Shown here piece after piece: positions 34,701-47,111 of a stretch of 64,000 bases of DNA (positions are counted from its first letter, which is position 1; each line of letters begins with the position of its first letter). Source of the stretch: Thinopyrum elongatum (Eukaryota > Streptophyta > Magnoliopsida > Poales > Poaceae); contig CM022303.1 in the NCBI GenBank assembly GCA_011799875.1, positions 732,294,587-732,358,586 on the forward strand, read 5' to 3'. The translations under genes were made by a program, and so were the position numbers. The notes below the pieces were generated by a model, which saw only the letters and a program-made list of their open reading frames with translations, was not told the DNA's origin and did not search any database.

Positions 34701-35940
34701 AGCTTGCGGTGTCGCGCATCGCGTGGGACAACTCGTTCGACCGGAGACGGCCGGAACAGGGCTGAACGTCAACGGCGGCGGCGGTGGTCTTCGGGCATCT
34801 CGCGGGAACAATGAATAGCGCGCGCGTGAGCGATTTGAAAAGGGCTGGCCTGGCTACGGGAGTGCCAAGAGCTCACCAGTGGGCTCGGACGGCCGTAATG
34901 ACGTTGGGAGCAACGGCAGCGATCTTCGCGGTGGAGCACGACTCGGCCATTGCCGGCGACTGCTCCAGATGTGGCAAAATGGAGAGGAAACAGAGGGGGA
35001 ACCGCGGCGGCGCTCACATAGCGGCTCATGGAAGGCCCATGGAGGTTCTGCCGAGGTGGTCGTGGTCGCCGGAACTCACCGGTGGTCGAAGCGGAAAGGG
35101 GGCGGCGGTGTTCGGCAGCTGCAGAGGTCCTCGGCTCCAACAGAAAACACCAGGCGACGTGGTCGAGTGCGACGCTCCTTCCCGACATGGCGGTGGCCCG
35201 CGGGGCCGCCGGTGGCCATGGAGACGACAGGAGCACGGCGGTGGTGGAACTCGGTTGCGCTTAGATCCGAGCGGAGAGAGACGAGGAGGAAGGAGGAGAG
35301 TTGGCGAATGGAGGAGGTGGCCAGGGGGGACGGCTCGGCGCGGCCTTATCCCCTCGCGTCCCTGCTCCCTGTCGCGGTGTCGCGCGGCGACCGGCGCGGG
35401 CGCGGTCGTCCACGGGGGAGACGACAGCGAGGCGAGGATGTTAGTTGGGCTGGGCTCGGCCCATTACCAGGTAAGTGTTCTGCCACTTCCCCTTTTTCTG
35501 TTTTCTCTTTTTATTTATTACCAGAGAGGGAAAAGTAATTAATTGGGCATCCAATTGGTGTTGGGAAAATATGGAACTAGACCCAATAAATCCAACACAA
35601 TTTTAGGCAATGCCACAATTATTTTGGAGGCAAAAGGAATAGGTTAGGTATTATTAGGAAGTGAAAAGACAAATTTAAATGCTGCTGGACTACTGTTGTA
35701 AATGTCCAGGGGCATTCTGGGAATTTATCTGAAGTTGGTTTCAACTTTATAATTACCTTAGGATTATTTGCAGCATTATGGACATTTTAGTTTTTCCATT
35801 TGAAGAAATATTTATTTGACTCCCATTTGTAATTTTAATTTGAAGTTGAAATATTTTCTAATGAAATTTTATTAGAGTGATCATGATGACATGGCAGATT
35901 AAGTAGCTTAACCAGAGTGGGGTAACCTGGGGATTTTACA
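31791..35940 (-). mobile_element. Solo LTR, 4.15 kb, inside the RT-IV 3' LTR
   Basis: Runs from TGTGATGACCCC to GGGGATTTTACA and is flanked by a 5-bp duplication CAAGA (31786-31790 and 35941-35945). The uninterrupted site exists in the RT-IV 5' LTR (GGGACACAAGAGACTC near 26050). No primer site, internal domain or second LTR is present, so it is a solo LTR left by recombination. Orientation is inferred from the TGTAAAATCCCC start on the minus strand. The GC-rich centre (34500-35460) yields long ORFs on both strands with no recognisable domain. Confidence 0.8.
33270..33480. repeat. Dispersed short motif GAGGAATCACCCT in solo LTR
   Basis: The motif or a close variant (AGGTATCACCCTCGGCA) occurs at least four times over about 200 bp, spaced irregularly. 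It probably reflects an old duplicated segment. Confidence 0.6.
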
Positions 35941-36121
35941 CAAGAGACTCTTTGTTATTTGGTTGCAGGGTTGCTTGAGAGAGATCATCTTCATCCTACA
36001 CCTCCCATGGATTGATAAACCTTAGGCCATCCACTTGAGGGAAAATTGCTACTGTACTACAAAACTCTGCGCTTGGAGGCCCAACACAAGTCTACAAGAA
36101 CAAGTTGCGTAGTAGACATCA
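35941..36121 (+). repeat. RT-IV 3' LTR, last part
   Basis: Resumes with the duplication CAAGA and ends TAGACATCA at 36121, followed by the RT-IV target duplication GCCCA. Confidence 0.9.
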
Positions 36122-37680
36122 GCCCACATTGTCCGGCCCTTTGAGCGGCTGTGTATTGGATATTTAAAATCACACCACCCTTTTATACATATATTAGGGC
36201 CATATATAGGTGGGGAAGGTTTTTTGACCCTCCCTCGCGTGTTTTTCGATGATGAGTGGATCCGTGGGGCCCGCTTGCTCCATGGCTTTGTCCGGCCTTG
36301 AGAGGGGGTAGAGGATGGTGACTTCCTATTGGTTTGTATTAGGTTAGGCCATAGTGACACATCAAACCAAGATTGAGCAACTGTTTCCACAAGATTCCCT
36401 CCCGTCGCCTCGAAGTGCGGGGCTCACACTCTAAGTCCAGAATTTTCATGCCGGATAGTCCTGTATGTGACGCAAGTGCCACATCAAAGTTGTGTATTGG
36501 ATATGTAAACATCACACCACTCTTTATACATATATTTGTGCCACATGCAGGTGGGGGAGGTTTTGCGACCCTTCCTTGCACTATTTTTGATGATGCATCG
36601 ATCCATGGGGCCCGCCTAGTCTATAGCTTTGACCGGCCTTGAGAGGGGGTCGACCATGGTGAATTTATTTCAGTTTGTGTTAGGGTAGGCCATCCTGATA
36701 TGTCAAAGCAAGATTGAGCACCTGTCTTGACAAGATTCCCTCTCGTCGCCTTGAAGTGCAGGGCTCACACTCTAAGTCTAGAATCTTCGTGCCGGATGGT
36801 CCTGTTTGTGACACAAGTGCCACATCAAAGTTGTGTATTGGATATTCAAACATCACACAACTCTTTATATATATGTTAGGGCCACATGCAGGTGGGGGAG
36901 GTTTTCTGACCCTCCCTCGCGCGGTTTTTGATGATGCACCGATCCGTGGGGCCCGCTTAGTCTACATCTTTAACCGGCCTCGAGAGGGGATCGACCTTGG
37001 TGGATTTCTTTCGGTTTGTGTTCAGGTAGGCCATCTTGATATGTCAAACCAAGATTTAGCACCTGTCTGTACACGATTCACTCTCGTCTCCTCGAAGTGT
37101 CGGGCTCGCACTCAGTCCGGGACCTTCGTGCCGAATAGTCCTTTTTGTGAAGCAAGTGCCACATCAAAGTTAGGTATTGGATATTTAGACATCACACCAC
37201 CCTTTTATACATATATTAGGGCCACATGCAGGTGGAGGAGGTTTTCCGACCCTCCCTCGCATGATTTCCGATGATGCGCCAATCCGTAGGGCTCACTTCA
37301 TCTACAGCTTTGGCCGGCCTCGAGAGGGGGTAGACCATGGTGACTTCCTCCTGGTTTGTGTTAGGGTAGGCCATAGTGACATGTTAAACAAAGATTGAGC
37401 ACATGTCTTCACAAGATTCACTCTCGTCTCCTCGAAGTATGGGGCTCGCACTCTAAGTCGGGGACCTTCATGCTGAATAGTCCTCTTTGTGAAGCAAGTG
37501 CCACATCCAAGTTAGGTATTGGATACTTAAACATCACACCATCCTTTGAGACATATATTAGGCCCACATGTAGGTGGGCGAGGTTTTGGATGAAGCACTG
37601 ATCCGTGGGCCACGTGCGGTCGAGGGCTTTGACTGGCTTTGAAAGGGGGTTGACCATGGTTACTTTCTCTTTGTGATGCT
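36122..37680. repeat. 340-bp tandem repeat, about 4.5 copies
   Basis: The phrase (T/G)GTATTGGATA followed by AAACATCACACCA recurs at about 36150, 36494, 36834, 37173 and 37514, so the period is 339-344 bp. Each unit also carries 'GGGGCCCGC', 'GAGAGGGGGT' and 'GCAAGTGCCACATC'. The last copy is cut short by an internal deletion near 37585. The sequence is unlike the Afa-like repeats in the CACTA elements. I do not recognise the family. It lies in the DNA that received RT-IV, not inside an identified transposon. Confidence 0.9.
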
Positions 37681-37784
37681 GCTACGTCTAAGCATTGCAT
37701 CAATATGTATAACAATAGTCTTACAACGAAAATATATTTCATCATAGGAAGGGCATCCACAAGCCGGACACTCAAATTAAGATT

Positions 37785-38330
37785 CTAATAGCATACTACA
37801 ATAATAAAGTAGAGCTCCCGTTTAAAGTAGAATGAAGCCACAGAGGTCAAGGTGCCCGACTGCGATAGAAATCCAGCCATCTCTCCCTTTGCTCCAGGTT
37901 CTCTGATCCCGCCTCCGCTGACGCGCAACGTAGTACCTCCTCGGTTGAGAGAAGTCGGTCCCGTTGGCACAATCGCTGCATCTCTATGCATAGCCCGAGA
38001 GACCACTACCAGTGCCCATTTCTCGTTACCAATGAACTCCATCCTGGCCTCCTGCTCCTTGGCATGACAAATCCAAGCTAGGCACGACACGAGCGGGATC
38101 TGCTCTTGCTTGTCCTCCAACACCTTTTGCGCTGGAGTTATGCAATCTTCTCCGCCCTTGAGATTAGCTCTAGCGGATCAGAGTCGTCCTCCAAGGGCCC
38201 TATCTCCACTCTCAATCTCCTCTATGCTCCCCCTATCTCCCTCGGTTCCACCTTGAATTCGATGTGATTAGGAGTATCAGGACAGTGCTCAGAGTAGGCC
38301 TATAGCGCCTGGAGGCCCCTCCTCCACTGG
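37785..38330 (-). pseudogene. Possible gene relic, unrecognised
   Basis: On the minus strand a frame open from about 38200 to 37785 reads as ordinary protein rather than low-complexity sequence (for example 'PLVSCLAWICHAKEQEARM' and 'NEKWALVVVSRAMHRDAAI'). It starts at no convincing ATG, and both ends fade into non-coding sequence. The surrounding 37680-38353 shows no transposon structure. It could be a fragment of a host gene or of a captured transposon gene. Confidence is low. Confidence 0.3.
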
Positions 38331-38353
38331 CGGCCAAGATAGTCGCTGTCATC

Positions 38354-39878
38354 TGCTACTTGTAGTCTACGTTGGTTTTTTCCCCGAAGAGGAGAGGATG
38401 ATGTAGTACAGTAGATATAAGTATTTCCCTCAGTAAAGAACCAAGGTTATCAATCCAGTAGGAGAACCAAGCAAAATTCCATTAAGCACACCTGCACACA
38501 GAAAAGCAAACACTTGCACCCAACGCAAATAAGAGGGTTGTCAATCCTCTTAGCAGTAAGTTGCAAGGATTAAATCTTATCAAGATAAATTGATAGACTA
38601 AAATACTAAATAAAATTCAATTAAATAAATTGTAGCAACTATTTTTAGGTTTTTTGTATGATTAAGATAGACTCGGGGACCATAGCTTTCACTAGAGGCT
38701 TCTCGCTTGAGCACATAAGCTTACGGTGGGTAAACAAATTACTGTTGGGCAATTGACAGAATAGCAAATAATTATGGCAGATTCATGGAAATGATCACGT
38801 ATATAGGCATCATGTCCGAGACAAGTAGACCGACTCCTGCCTGCATCTGCTACTATTACTCCACACATCGACCGCGATCCAGCATGCATCTAGTGTATTA
38901 AGTATGAAACAGAGTAATGCCTTAAGCAAGATGACATGATGTAGAGAAGCAAATTCAAGCAATATGAATAAACCCCATCTTTTTATCCTTAATGGCAGCA
39001 ATACAAATACGTGTCATGTCCCCTTCTGTCACTGGGATTGAACACCGCAAGATTGAACCCATCACAATGCACCTCTCCCATTGCAAGATAAATCAATCTA
39101 GTAGGCCAAACTAAACCGATAGATCAGAGAGAAATACAAAGCTATAATAATCATGCATAAAATAGTTTAGAGAAGACTCAAATATTTCTCATGAATAATT
39201 TGATCATAAACTCACAATTCATCGGATCCCAACAAACACACCGTAAAAGAAGATTACATCGGGGAGAACATCGAGGAGAACATTGTATTGAAGATCAAAA
39301 AGAGAGAAGAAGCCATCTAGCTACTAGTTATGGACCCGTAGATCTGTGGTAACCTACTCACACATCATCGGAAGGGCAGCAAGGTTGATGTAGAAGCCCT
39401 CCGTGATCGATTCCCCCTCCGGCAGAGTACCGGAGAAGGCCTCCAGATGGGATCGTGGAAGAACAGAGGCTTGCGGCAGCGGAAAGGTCATTTCTTCTGG
39501 CTCTCTGGGGGTTTCCCAACATTTTTTAATTTATAGGAGTGGAATTAGGTCAGGCGGAGTCACATGGGCCCATAAGGCAGCACGGCGTGCCCCCTTGGTG
39601 CGCGCCCTAGTGCCTTGTGAAGCTCCTGTGGGGCTTCTGGCCTCCTCCCGAAGTTTCCAGTACTTCTTTTGTCCAAAAAGTTTCGTGGCATTTGGACTTC
39701 ATTTGGTACTGTTTCTCTGAAAAGCGAAAAACAAGCAAAAAAACAGCAACTGGCACTGTGCACTAGGTTAATAGATTAGTCCCAAAAAATGATATATAAT
39801 TGCATATAAAAACATCCAAGATTGATACTATAATAGCCTGGAACAATAAAAAATTATAGATACGTTCGAGATGTATCA
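38354..39878 (-). repeat. RT-V 3' LTR
   Basis: 1,525 bp. On the minus strand it starts TGATACATCTCG at 39878 and ends ACTACAAGTAGCA at 38354. A TATAAAT-like box lies near 39528-39536 (minus). Its left half is collinear with 56800-57532, which identifies that sequence as the other LTR of the same element. Confidence 0.9.
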
Positions 39879-42760
39879 AGCATCCCCAAGCTTAATTCCA
39901 GCTCGTCCTCGAGTAGGTAAAAGATAAAAATAGAATTTTTGATTGGAATACTACCTATCATGTTTCATCATGTAATCTCTCTCTTACGGTATGAATAATA
40001 AGTTCCGAATCTTTCAAAGAAATAGCCTATAATTTAACATAAAGACATCAATACTCAGGCATACTAGCAAACAATCATGCCTTTCAAAATAAAAATGCTA
40101 AAGAACATTATCCCTACAAAATCAAACAATTCTGTCATGCTCCATCTTCTTCACACAAAATATTTATCATGAACAACCCCGGTTTTAGCCAAGCAATTGG
40201 TTCATACTTTTTAATGCGCTTCAGATTTTTCAACTCCCACTCAATACATGAGCGCAAGCCATGGATATAGCACTTTGGGTGGAATAGAGCATGGTGATAG
40301 AGATAAATAGGAGAAGTCAAAAAATGTTGAAAGTCTCACATCAATGAGGCTAATCAACGGGCTATGGAGATGGCCATCAATTGATGTCAATGCGAGGAGT
40401 AGGGATTGCCATGCAACAGATGCACTTAGAGTTATAAGTGTATGAAAGCTCAATAAATGAAAACTAAGTGGGTGTGCATCCAACTTGCTTGCTCATGAAG
40501 ACCTATGGTATTTGAGGAAGCCCATCATCAGAATATACAAGCCAAGTTCTATAATGAAAAATTCCCACTAGTATATGAAAGTGACAAAATAGGAGGCTCT
40601 CTATATGACAAACATGGTGCTAATGTGAAGCACAAGTGTGGAAAGGATAGTAACATTGCCCCTTCTCTCTTTTCCTCTCATTTACTTTTTTTTCATGGCT
40701 CTTTTTGGCCTTCTTTTTTTTGTCCGGAGTCTCATCCCGACTTGTGGGGGAATCATAGTCTCCATCATCCTTTTCTCACTGGGACAATGCTCTAATAATA
40801 ATGATCATCACACTTTTATTTACTTACAACTCAACATTATAACTCGAAACTAGAACAAAATATGACTCTATATGAATTCCTCTGGCGGTCTACCAGGATG
40901 TGCAATGATGCTAGCGTAACATGTATGACAATGATGAACGGTGGCTGAGCCACAAATACTATGTCAGCTATATGATCATGCAAAGCAATATGACAATGAT
41001 GATGTATGTCATAAAAACGGAACGGTGGAAGTTCCATGGCAATATATGTAGGAATGGCTATGGAAATGCCATGATAGGTAGGTATGGTGGCTGTTTTGAG
41101 GAAGATATAAGGAGGCTTATGTGTGATAGAGCATATCATATCACGGGGTTTGGATGCATCGGTGAAGTTTGCACCAACTCTCGATGTGAGAAAGGGCAAT
41201 GCACGGTAACGAAGAGGCTAGCAAATTGCGGAAGGGTGAGAGTGCGTATAATCCATGGACTCACATTAGTCATAAAGAACTCACATACTTATTGCAAAAA
41301 TTTATTAGCCCTCGAAGCAAAGTACTACTACGCATGCCCCTAGGGGGGAGGTTGGGAGGAGTTACCATCGCGCGCCCTCGACCGCCACACAAAGGAAGTC
41401 AATCAATAATAAATCATGCTCCGACTTTCTGGCATAACAACAGATCATACGTGCATGCTTCGGGAATCACAAACCTTAACACAATTATTCTTACTAATCC
41501 ATAATTATCTACTAATACCTCCCACATAGTACCACCTTAATATCGCAAAACTATTGCAAGGAATCAAATTTATCATATTCAGTGATCTACATGAAAGTTT
41601 TTATTATATCCCTCATGAATACCTATCATATCAGAACCAAATTCATAACCCGTGCATATTACCATTGCTATCATGAGACTCTCAAAAAGATATAAGTGAA
41701 GTATGAGAGTGCAACTATTTCTTTAAAATATCATCACCACCGTGCTCTAAAAGATATAAGTGAAGCACTAGAGCAATTGCCCAGCTCAAAAGATATAATT
41801 GAAGCACGTAGAGTATTCTAACAAATCACGAATAATGTGTGTCCCTCTCATAAAGGTGTGTCCAGCAAAGATGATTGTGACAAACTAAAAAGCAAACAAA
41901 AGCAAGCAAACTATTTCACACGACGCTCCAAGTAAAACACATATCATGTGATGAATAAAAATATAGCTCCAAGTGAGTTACCGATAGATTGTAGATGAAA
42001 GAGGGGATCCCTTTCGGGGCATCCCCAAGCCTAGACGCTTGAGTCTTCCTTGAATATTACCTTGGGGTGCCTTGGGCATCCCCAAGCTTAGGCTCTTGCC
42101 GCTCCTTATTCATTTATCCATCGTAGTCTCACCCAAAACTTGAAAACTTCAGCACACAATACTCAACAGAAACCTTGTGAGATCCATTAGTATAACAAAT
42201 AAATCTTTAACATTAGGTACTGTAGTAAATTGATTCATATTTAATATTGGCATAATTCTACTGTACTCCAACTTCTCCATGACTCATACCCCCCGATACG
42301 ATCCATAGATTCATCAAAATAAGCAAACTATGCAACAAAAAAGGAACCTGTCTAAAACAGAACAGTCTGTAAAGATCTGAATTATGGTCATACTTGTGTA
42401 ACTCCAAAAAATTCATATATCAATATTGTGTAAAAAATTCTGAAGGTTCTGACGTCCAGCAAAAATTAAAAATTCCAGTACTGGATGCAAAAGTTTTCTG
42501 TTTTCCAACAGCATCTATCATACTATCTTCCAAATCATCCCAAAGGCATTACTTGGCACAAAAACTAATTAAAACATAAAAACACAATCATAACAGAAAC
42601 TATAATCATGCAAACACTCAAAAAATTATTTTATCCATTGGGTTGTCTCCCTACAAGCTCTTTCTTTATAGCCATTAAGATAGGGTTGAGATTTCAATGA
42701 TGCTCTCATGAAAGATAATAATAGAAGCACAAATAGAGCATCATGAAGCATATGAAAAAC
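39879..42760 (-). repeat. RT-V internal domain, 3' part
   Basis: No gene supported. On the minus strand it begins at the polypurine-like GGAATTAAGCTTGGGGATGC (39879-39898 complement). It repeats landmarks of RT-IV, such as the doubled 'GGGGATGCC' blocks near 42020-42080. ORFs of 96-140 codons on the plus strand (40505, 40921) have no recognisable motif. Confidence 0.8.
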
Positions 42761-44043
42761 TATAACACCCCAAAAATTTAATCATGTTTTTACTAAAAAA
42801 AAATTTTGCCAGAATTAAAATTTTAAATTTTTACTAGGTCTTTTATTAATATCAGAACCATTTTCTGTTTCTGTTTTTCAAAATTCTTCCCTCCATATAG
42901 AAATTTTTGGAATGATATTGTGGCTTTTGTAGTTTTCTCAAATCATTTCAATTACGTTTTAATAACAATAAGAATTATTTTCAGAATAAAAATTTGCCCA
43001 AAACAATTCTTTTAATAGCTTTTTCAATATTTTAAATGCCTCTATTGCACTACAACCATTTTAAATAATTCTTTTAAAATCCCACAAAAATTATGAGAGG
43101 TCATGTGATGCCTACAAATCACTTTTATACTAAAACCCAACCTGGTGTTTTGAAAATTTTGAGTGAAACAACCTCTTTTCAATTCTTTCCTCAATTTGAG
43201 TTTCTACTACAACCTCTATTTTACTTGCTCCAAAAATTCTAAAATTTTTCCCACTCATAGTCCTCCCAACCAAACCCTTAAGTACAAAATTTTATCCCCA
43301 TTGGAAACTTTTAGTCCACCAAATAATCCTCTGTATTTTTAGTCCAGAACTGAAATTCTTCTAAACTTGCACTGGCAAGTATCTCTTTTGGCCAAACCAA
43401 CTCCACCACCATTTATGTCATCCAATGAGATATCATCCTGGAGATTTTCATGGGCAACAAAAATACCTAGATAGCCCTGGCATTTTATCAAACACACTGT
43501 GTGCATGGCAGAAAGTTTGCCTCTTCTTAAACTGCTTTGCACACTTGATCATATGGCCAGACGACCATGTCCCTCATCACTAGCACTCCCAGGAGCATCA
43601 CTCTACCAAAACTCAGCTCACCTAGAACACCCTAGACCCATCTGGCAATTCTTCGAGCACGTTCTGTGCGTGGCCCGAGCGTGCCCGGAGCACGCTTTTT
43701 GCACGCGTCGGCACCGAGCTCCTACTGCCGCTCTGATGCCTCCCCCTATCATCATTATCCTCCTCTGGATCAGCCCGACCGCCCAGGAGCTCGCCGACAC
43801 CTTCCCTCGTCCTCTAGCACGCTGGTCAGCACCGACCAGAGCCACCGCCCGACGTTGCCGTCTCTACCACGTCGCTGCCAGGACGCGTGGCTCGCCTCCT
43901 CACCCGCCAGCGTGCCCCTGGAGTAACTCCGGGCAGCCAAAGCCCCACCGACCACTGCCTACCTTGCCACCGGCCTCTGTAGGCCATCAATAGCCGCCGC
44001 CGAATCGGGTGAAGCTACCCCGCATGAACCGCCATTCCGGCGC

Positions 44044-44050
44044 TATAAAA
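44044..44050 (+). promoter_or_regulatory. TATA box of solo LTR
   Basis: TATAAAA followed by a GC-rich leader, the standard layout of a plant LTR promoter. Confidence 0.55.
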
Positions 44051-46199
44051 AGGACCCCGGAGCTCCCCTCGATGATCATCCACACTCCCTCCTTCCCAGC
44101 AAGCCTCGCAGAGCACCCCAGCTGACTCGGACGAGGCCTTCTTCTCCCTCTCTGGCGAAAGCAGCCGCCACAACTCCCTATCAAATTCATCGCTTCTAGA
44201 ACATCTCCCTCTCCATTCACTTCTCCACAGACCCCTCATGACTCCACGAACCCACCCCGTGCACTAACTCTTGCCGGGAGTGTCTCCCTCTCCGTCTCTG
44301 GCCGAGGCAGCCGACCACTGCCTCCGGTCGCCGCGCTTCACTCCGGCCGCCCTCGGCGCTGCCAAGACCACCCCTGGGCGCGGGATAGAGTGGCAGATCC
44401 ATACCAGCTACCGCCCGAGGCCGCCATGCCCCTAGTCGCCGACGCCAGCAACTGCCGGAGCACCTCTGTTTCTGCGTCGAGAGGAAGAGGGGGATGGCGC
44501 CAGAAGGGAGAAAGGAGGCGCGGGCCCCGCTCGTCGGTGGCTCAAACCACGGGCCCCCATCATTTAAGTGGAGACGACTTTTTAGAATGCGCCATCGACG
44601 TCATCTCACCCGTGCGGCCGAATGGCTGGGCTCGGCCCAGTGGCGCTGCACGGCTATTTCACGCTTAGGGCGCACATCCACTCCTTTTCCCTTTTTCTTT
44701 ATTTTATGCAGTTTCAAATAATCCCACAGTGTCCTTTTCAAATCCAAATTTGATAATTCAAATTTATACATGCTTCTAAAATCATGCTCTATTTATCCAG
44801 CTTAGGTGAACATTTTTCCTGAGCATTATGATCACTGGGTCAATTAAAAAGTCATTTTTAATCAATTGTTTCATCTTAGAAACTCTCTAGATAAATCATA
44901 TGAACTCCAAATAATTTAATTCTTTTTCTGGTATTTCTAATTTTTCATCTAGTTTATTTTAGTACTTATTTCAAAAATATTTGAAACAATTTTTGGCACT
45001 GTTTTTGGATTATGTGGTGATTTCAATATTTTACAAATAGGAATTGGAGGGAAGATAAAATTTTCAAACTTTTGGAGTACAACCAACACCCCTGCATGCT
45101 CAAGGCAAGCATCTTGAACACTTCATATGGTGAATGCATGGTAGATTATTTGCTAGAATAATTGGAACATGACTATGTTGAATTCAAATTAAATTGCATA
45201 TTGCTAGTTGAGCATGCTTGGTCATGTATATTTTCTCTTGCATGCACTCCACTCAAGTTCTGACCTGCAGAAATTGTGAGAATCCAGGAGCGTGCTCCTG
45301 CCTTGGACGTGCCGGTGGGCACGGGCCATTTTTGACACGATGGTGTCACGTGATATATGTGGAGCATGCAAGGGTTGTGACCCTGTTTGTTAGTACTGTT
45401 GAGAAAATACTTGTTGTGCTAACCACTGCAGGAAATAATTGAGCCTCCTGAGTCGACCGTAGATCGAGTCTTGTTCCGGTAACCCCCAAACTTGATCCGT
45501 GCTACCACATGTCCCTACCACAGGTAGGGTATGGTTCAGTAAGTTGTTAACCCCTTTCCTGCACACACCGTATAGAGAGGCCATAGTGGAAGATACCATT
45601 GATCACTGGTAGGCATGCCACTTGGTCCGGGGGCATGGGTGTCTCCGATTGTAGTCGGAGAGGGGTCGCACCCCTATTTGCGCGCCGATATAAATATTGT
45701 GATCCCATGCTATTGGAGGTTGTAGCCTTCCCACTTAGAGTTTTACTCCATCATTGCCTTGGGTGATTCCTGGCTTTGGTAAGTTAAAGCTGGTATGTGC
45801 GGGTTCGGTGTGTTTTCAACCCAAAGACCGTAATAGGAATTATTCAGTGTCTCGGTGCTGACTAAGGAAATCCTTTACTTGTGGGTAAAGAGTACCTCCT
45901 CTGCAGAGTTTTAAAACCTATTCGAATAGTCATGTCAGCGGTTAAGGGCTACAGTCTGGGTTGGTCAAGTATCGGTCTTAGTGTCGGTCTCCGGAGGAAA
46001 TACTTAAAAATGTGTCTGAATTGTTTTTGCAGTATAATTGTTGATACCCTGTTGCTACCTTGATTATTTTCTTTATGCTTATTAAATATTATTATGGCTA
46101 TGCATAATATTGTGGACTAACCCGTTTCTCTTATTTTATATTCCTGAGTGTCTAAGGGGCTGGCTAGACTACCCCGGGCACTCAATTTTATTTTTAAGA

Positions 46200-46540
46200 C
46201 CTCTCCGTGGCGTCCCTTGAGTTATTAGGCGGTCTGTCACGCCACTACTCTTGTGGACACCCGATTGGCATTTATTTTCAAGACCTCTTCATGGCGTCCC
46301 TTGAGTTATCAGGCGGTTTATCACAACACTACTCTTGTGGATACCCGATTGGCATTTCTCTTCAAGTCCGACCATGGCGTCACTTGACACCCGACTGGCA
46401 TTTCTTTTCTAGACCTCTCGTGGCGCCGCCTGAGTTCTCAGATGGTCCTGTCTCGTCTGATTTCTCTTTTAGACACCCGATTGGCATTTCTCTTCAAGAC
46501 CTACCATGGTGTCACTTGACATCCGACCGGCATTTCTTTT
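46200..46540 (+). repeat. ~84-bp tandem repeat in solo LTR
   Basis: 'CATGGCGTCCCTTGAGTTAT' and 'ACCCGATTGGCATTT' alternate in about four copies; two are full (period 84 bp) and later copies are shortened. The 131-codon ORF here is only a translation of the repeat. Confidence 0.85.
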
Positions 46541-47111
46541 ATTTTGTTTCCTTTGACTTTCCTTGTTTATCACTAACAATTTTATATGTTTGCATATGCT
46601 AATATTTTATCATGCCATGATTTAATTCCTGTTAGTAGGCATTTAAGTCCATCATGAGCATACGCATATAGTGTGGTTCATCATGATCATATAATTTAAT
46701 TGTTGCATTCAGTATATCTTTTGTTCCTGATGTTTGCGAGTACATTCAAACATACTCACAAGCTTGTCCCTGGCTATTTACTTGGCCAAGTCAAGATTTC
46801 TACAAGGAGTACCACAGCGATGTCCGTGCGGAGCCTACGATGGCAGCCATGCGGGATAGGAATTATCCAGGTCAGCCGTTCCTATGGGAATGGAGCCCCA
46901 TCGACGTTGAAGAACCGCGAGACAATTCCGTCATCCACCACCGGAATCACTGTTGTATCATTAGACCTTTATGGTCTTGTATCCAATTCTTGTAATAGCT
47001 TGGTAATCTGTAACAAGGATGTGTCCACCAGTAACGGTAATCCTGGGCTGGTGATGACACGAGGGGTTAATTTTCTGGGATATGTCGTGTCCCCGAAATC
47101 CGGCCCCGACA

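Larger units (their letters stand above)
24594..36121 (+). mobile_element. RT-IV, complete gypsy-like LTR retrotransposon without gag-pol
   Basis: LTRs at 24594-26239 and 30364-36121 (the latter interrupted), starting TGATACGTCTCC and ending TAGACATCA, flanked by a perfect 5-bp target duplication GCCCA (24589-24593 and 36122-36126). The internal domain (26240-30363) has a tRNA-Asp-type primer site and a 'AAGCTTGGGGATGC' polypurine-like end. It has no readable gag, protease, RT, RNase H or integrase, so it must have moved with proteins from another element. Sabrina/WHAM-type is my best family name, from memory. Confidence 0.9.
42761..47111 (+). mobile_element. Solo LTR, 4.35 kb, inside RT-V
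   Basis: Begins TATAACACCCC (from an expected TGTAACACCCC) and ends CCGGCCCCGACA, flanked by a 5-bp duplication AAAAC (42756-42760 and 47112-47116). Joining the flanks restores the RT-V sequence coding for the 'MHRKxVRLKC' end of the unrecognised ORF. No internal domain or primer site is seen, so it is a solo LTR. A TATAAAA box at 44044-44050 is the probable LTR promoter. GC-rich ORFs (43499-43993, 43666-43926) show no domain. Confidence 0.82.

Noticed and set aside
34510..35542. Long GC-rich ORFs on both strands (up to 252 codons)
   Set aside because: They lie inside a solo LTR, overlap in several frames on both strands, and show only Arg/Gly/Pro-rich low-complexity peptide.
43499..44668. 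ORFs of 75-164 codons in a GC-rich block
   Set aside because: Inside a solo LTR around its TATA box, with several overlapping frames and no domain.
46207..46602. 131-codon ORF with repeated peptide
   Set aside because: Simply the translation of an 84-bp tandem repeat within a solo LTR.
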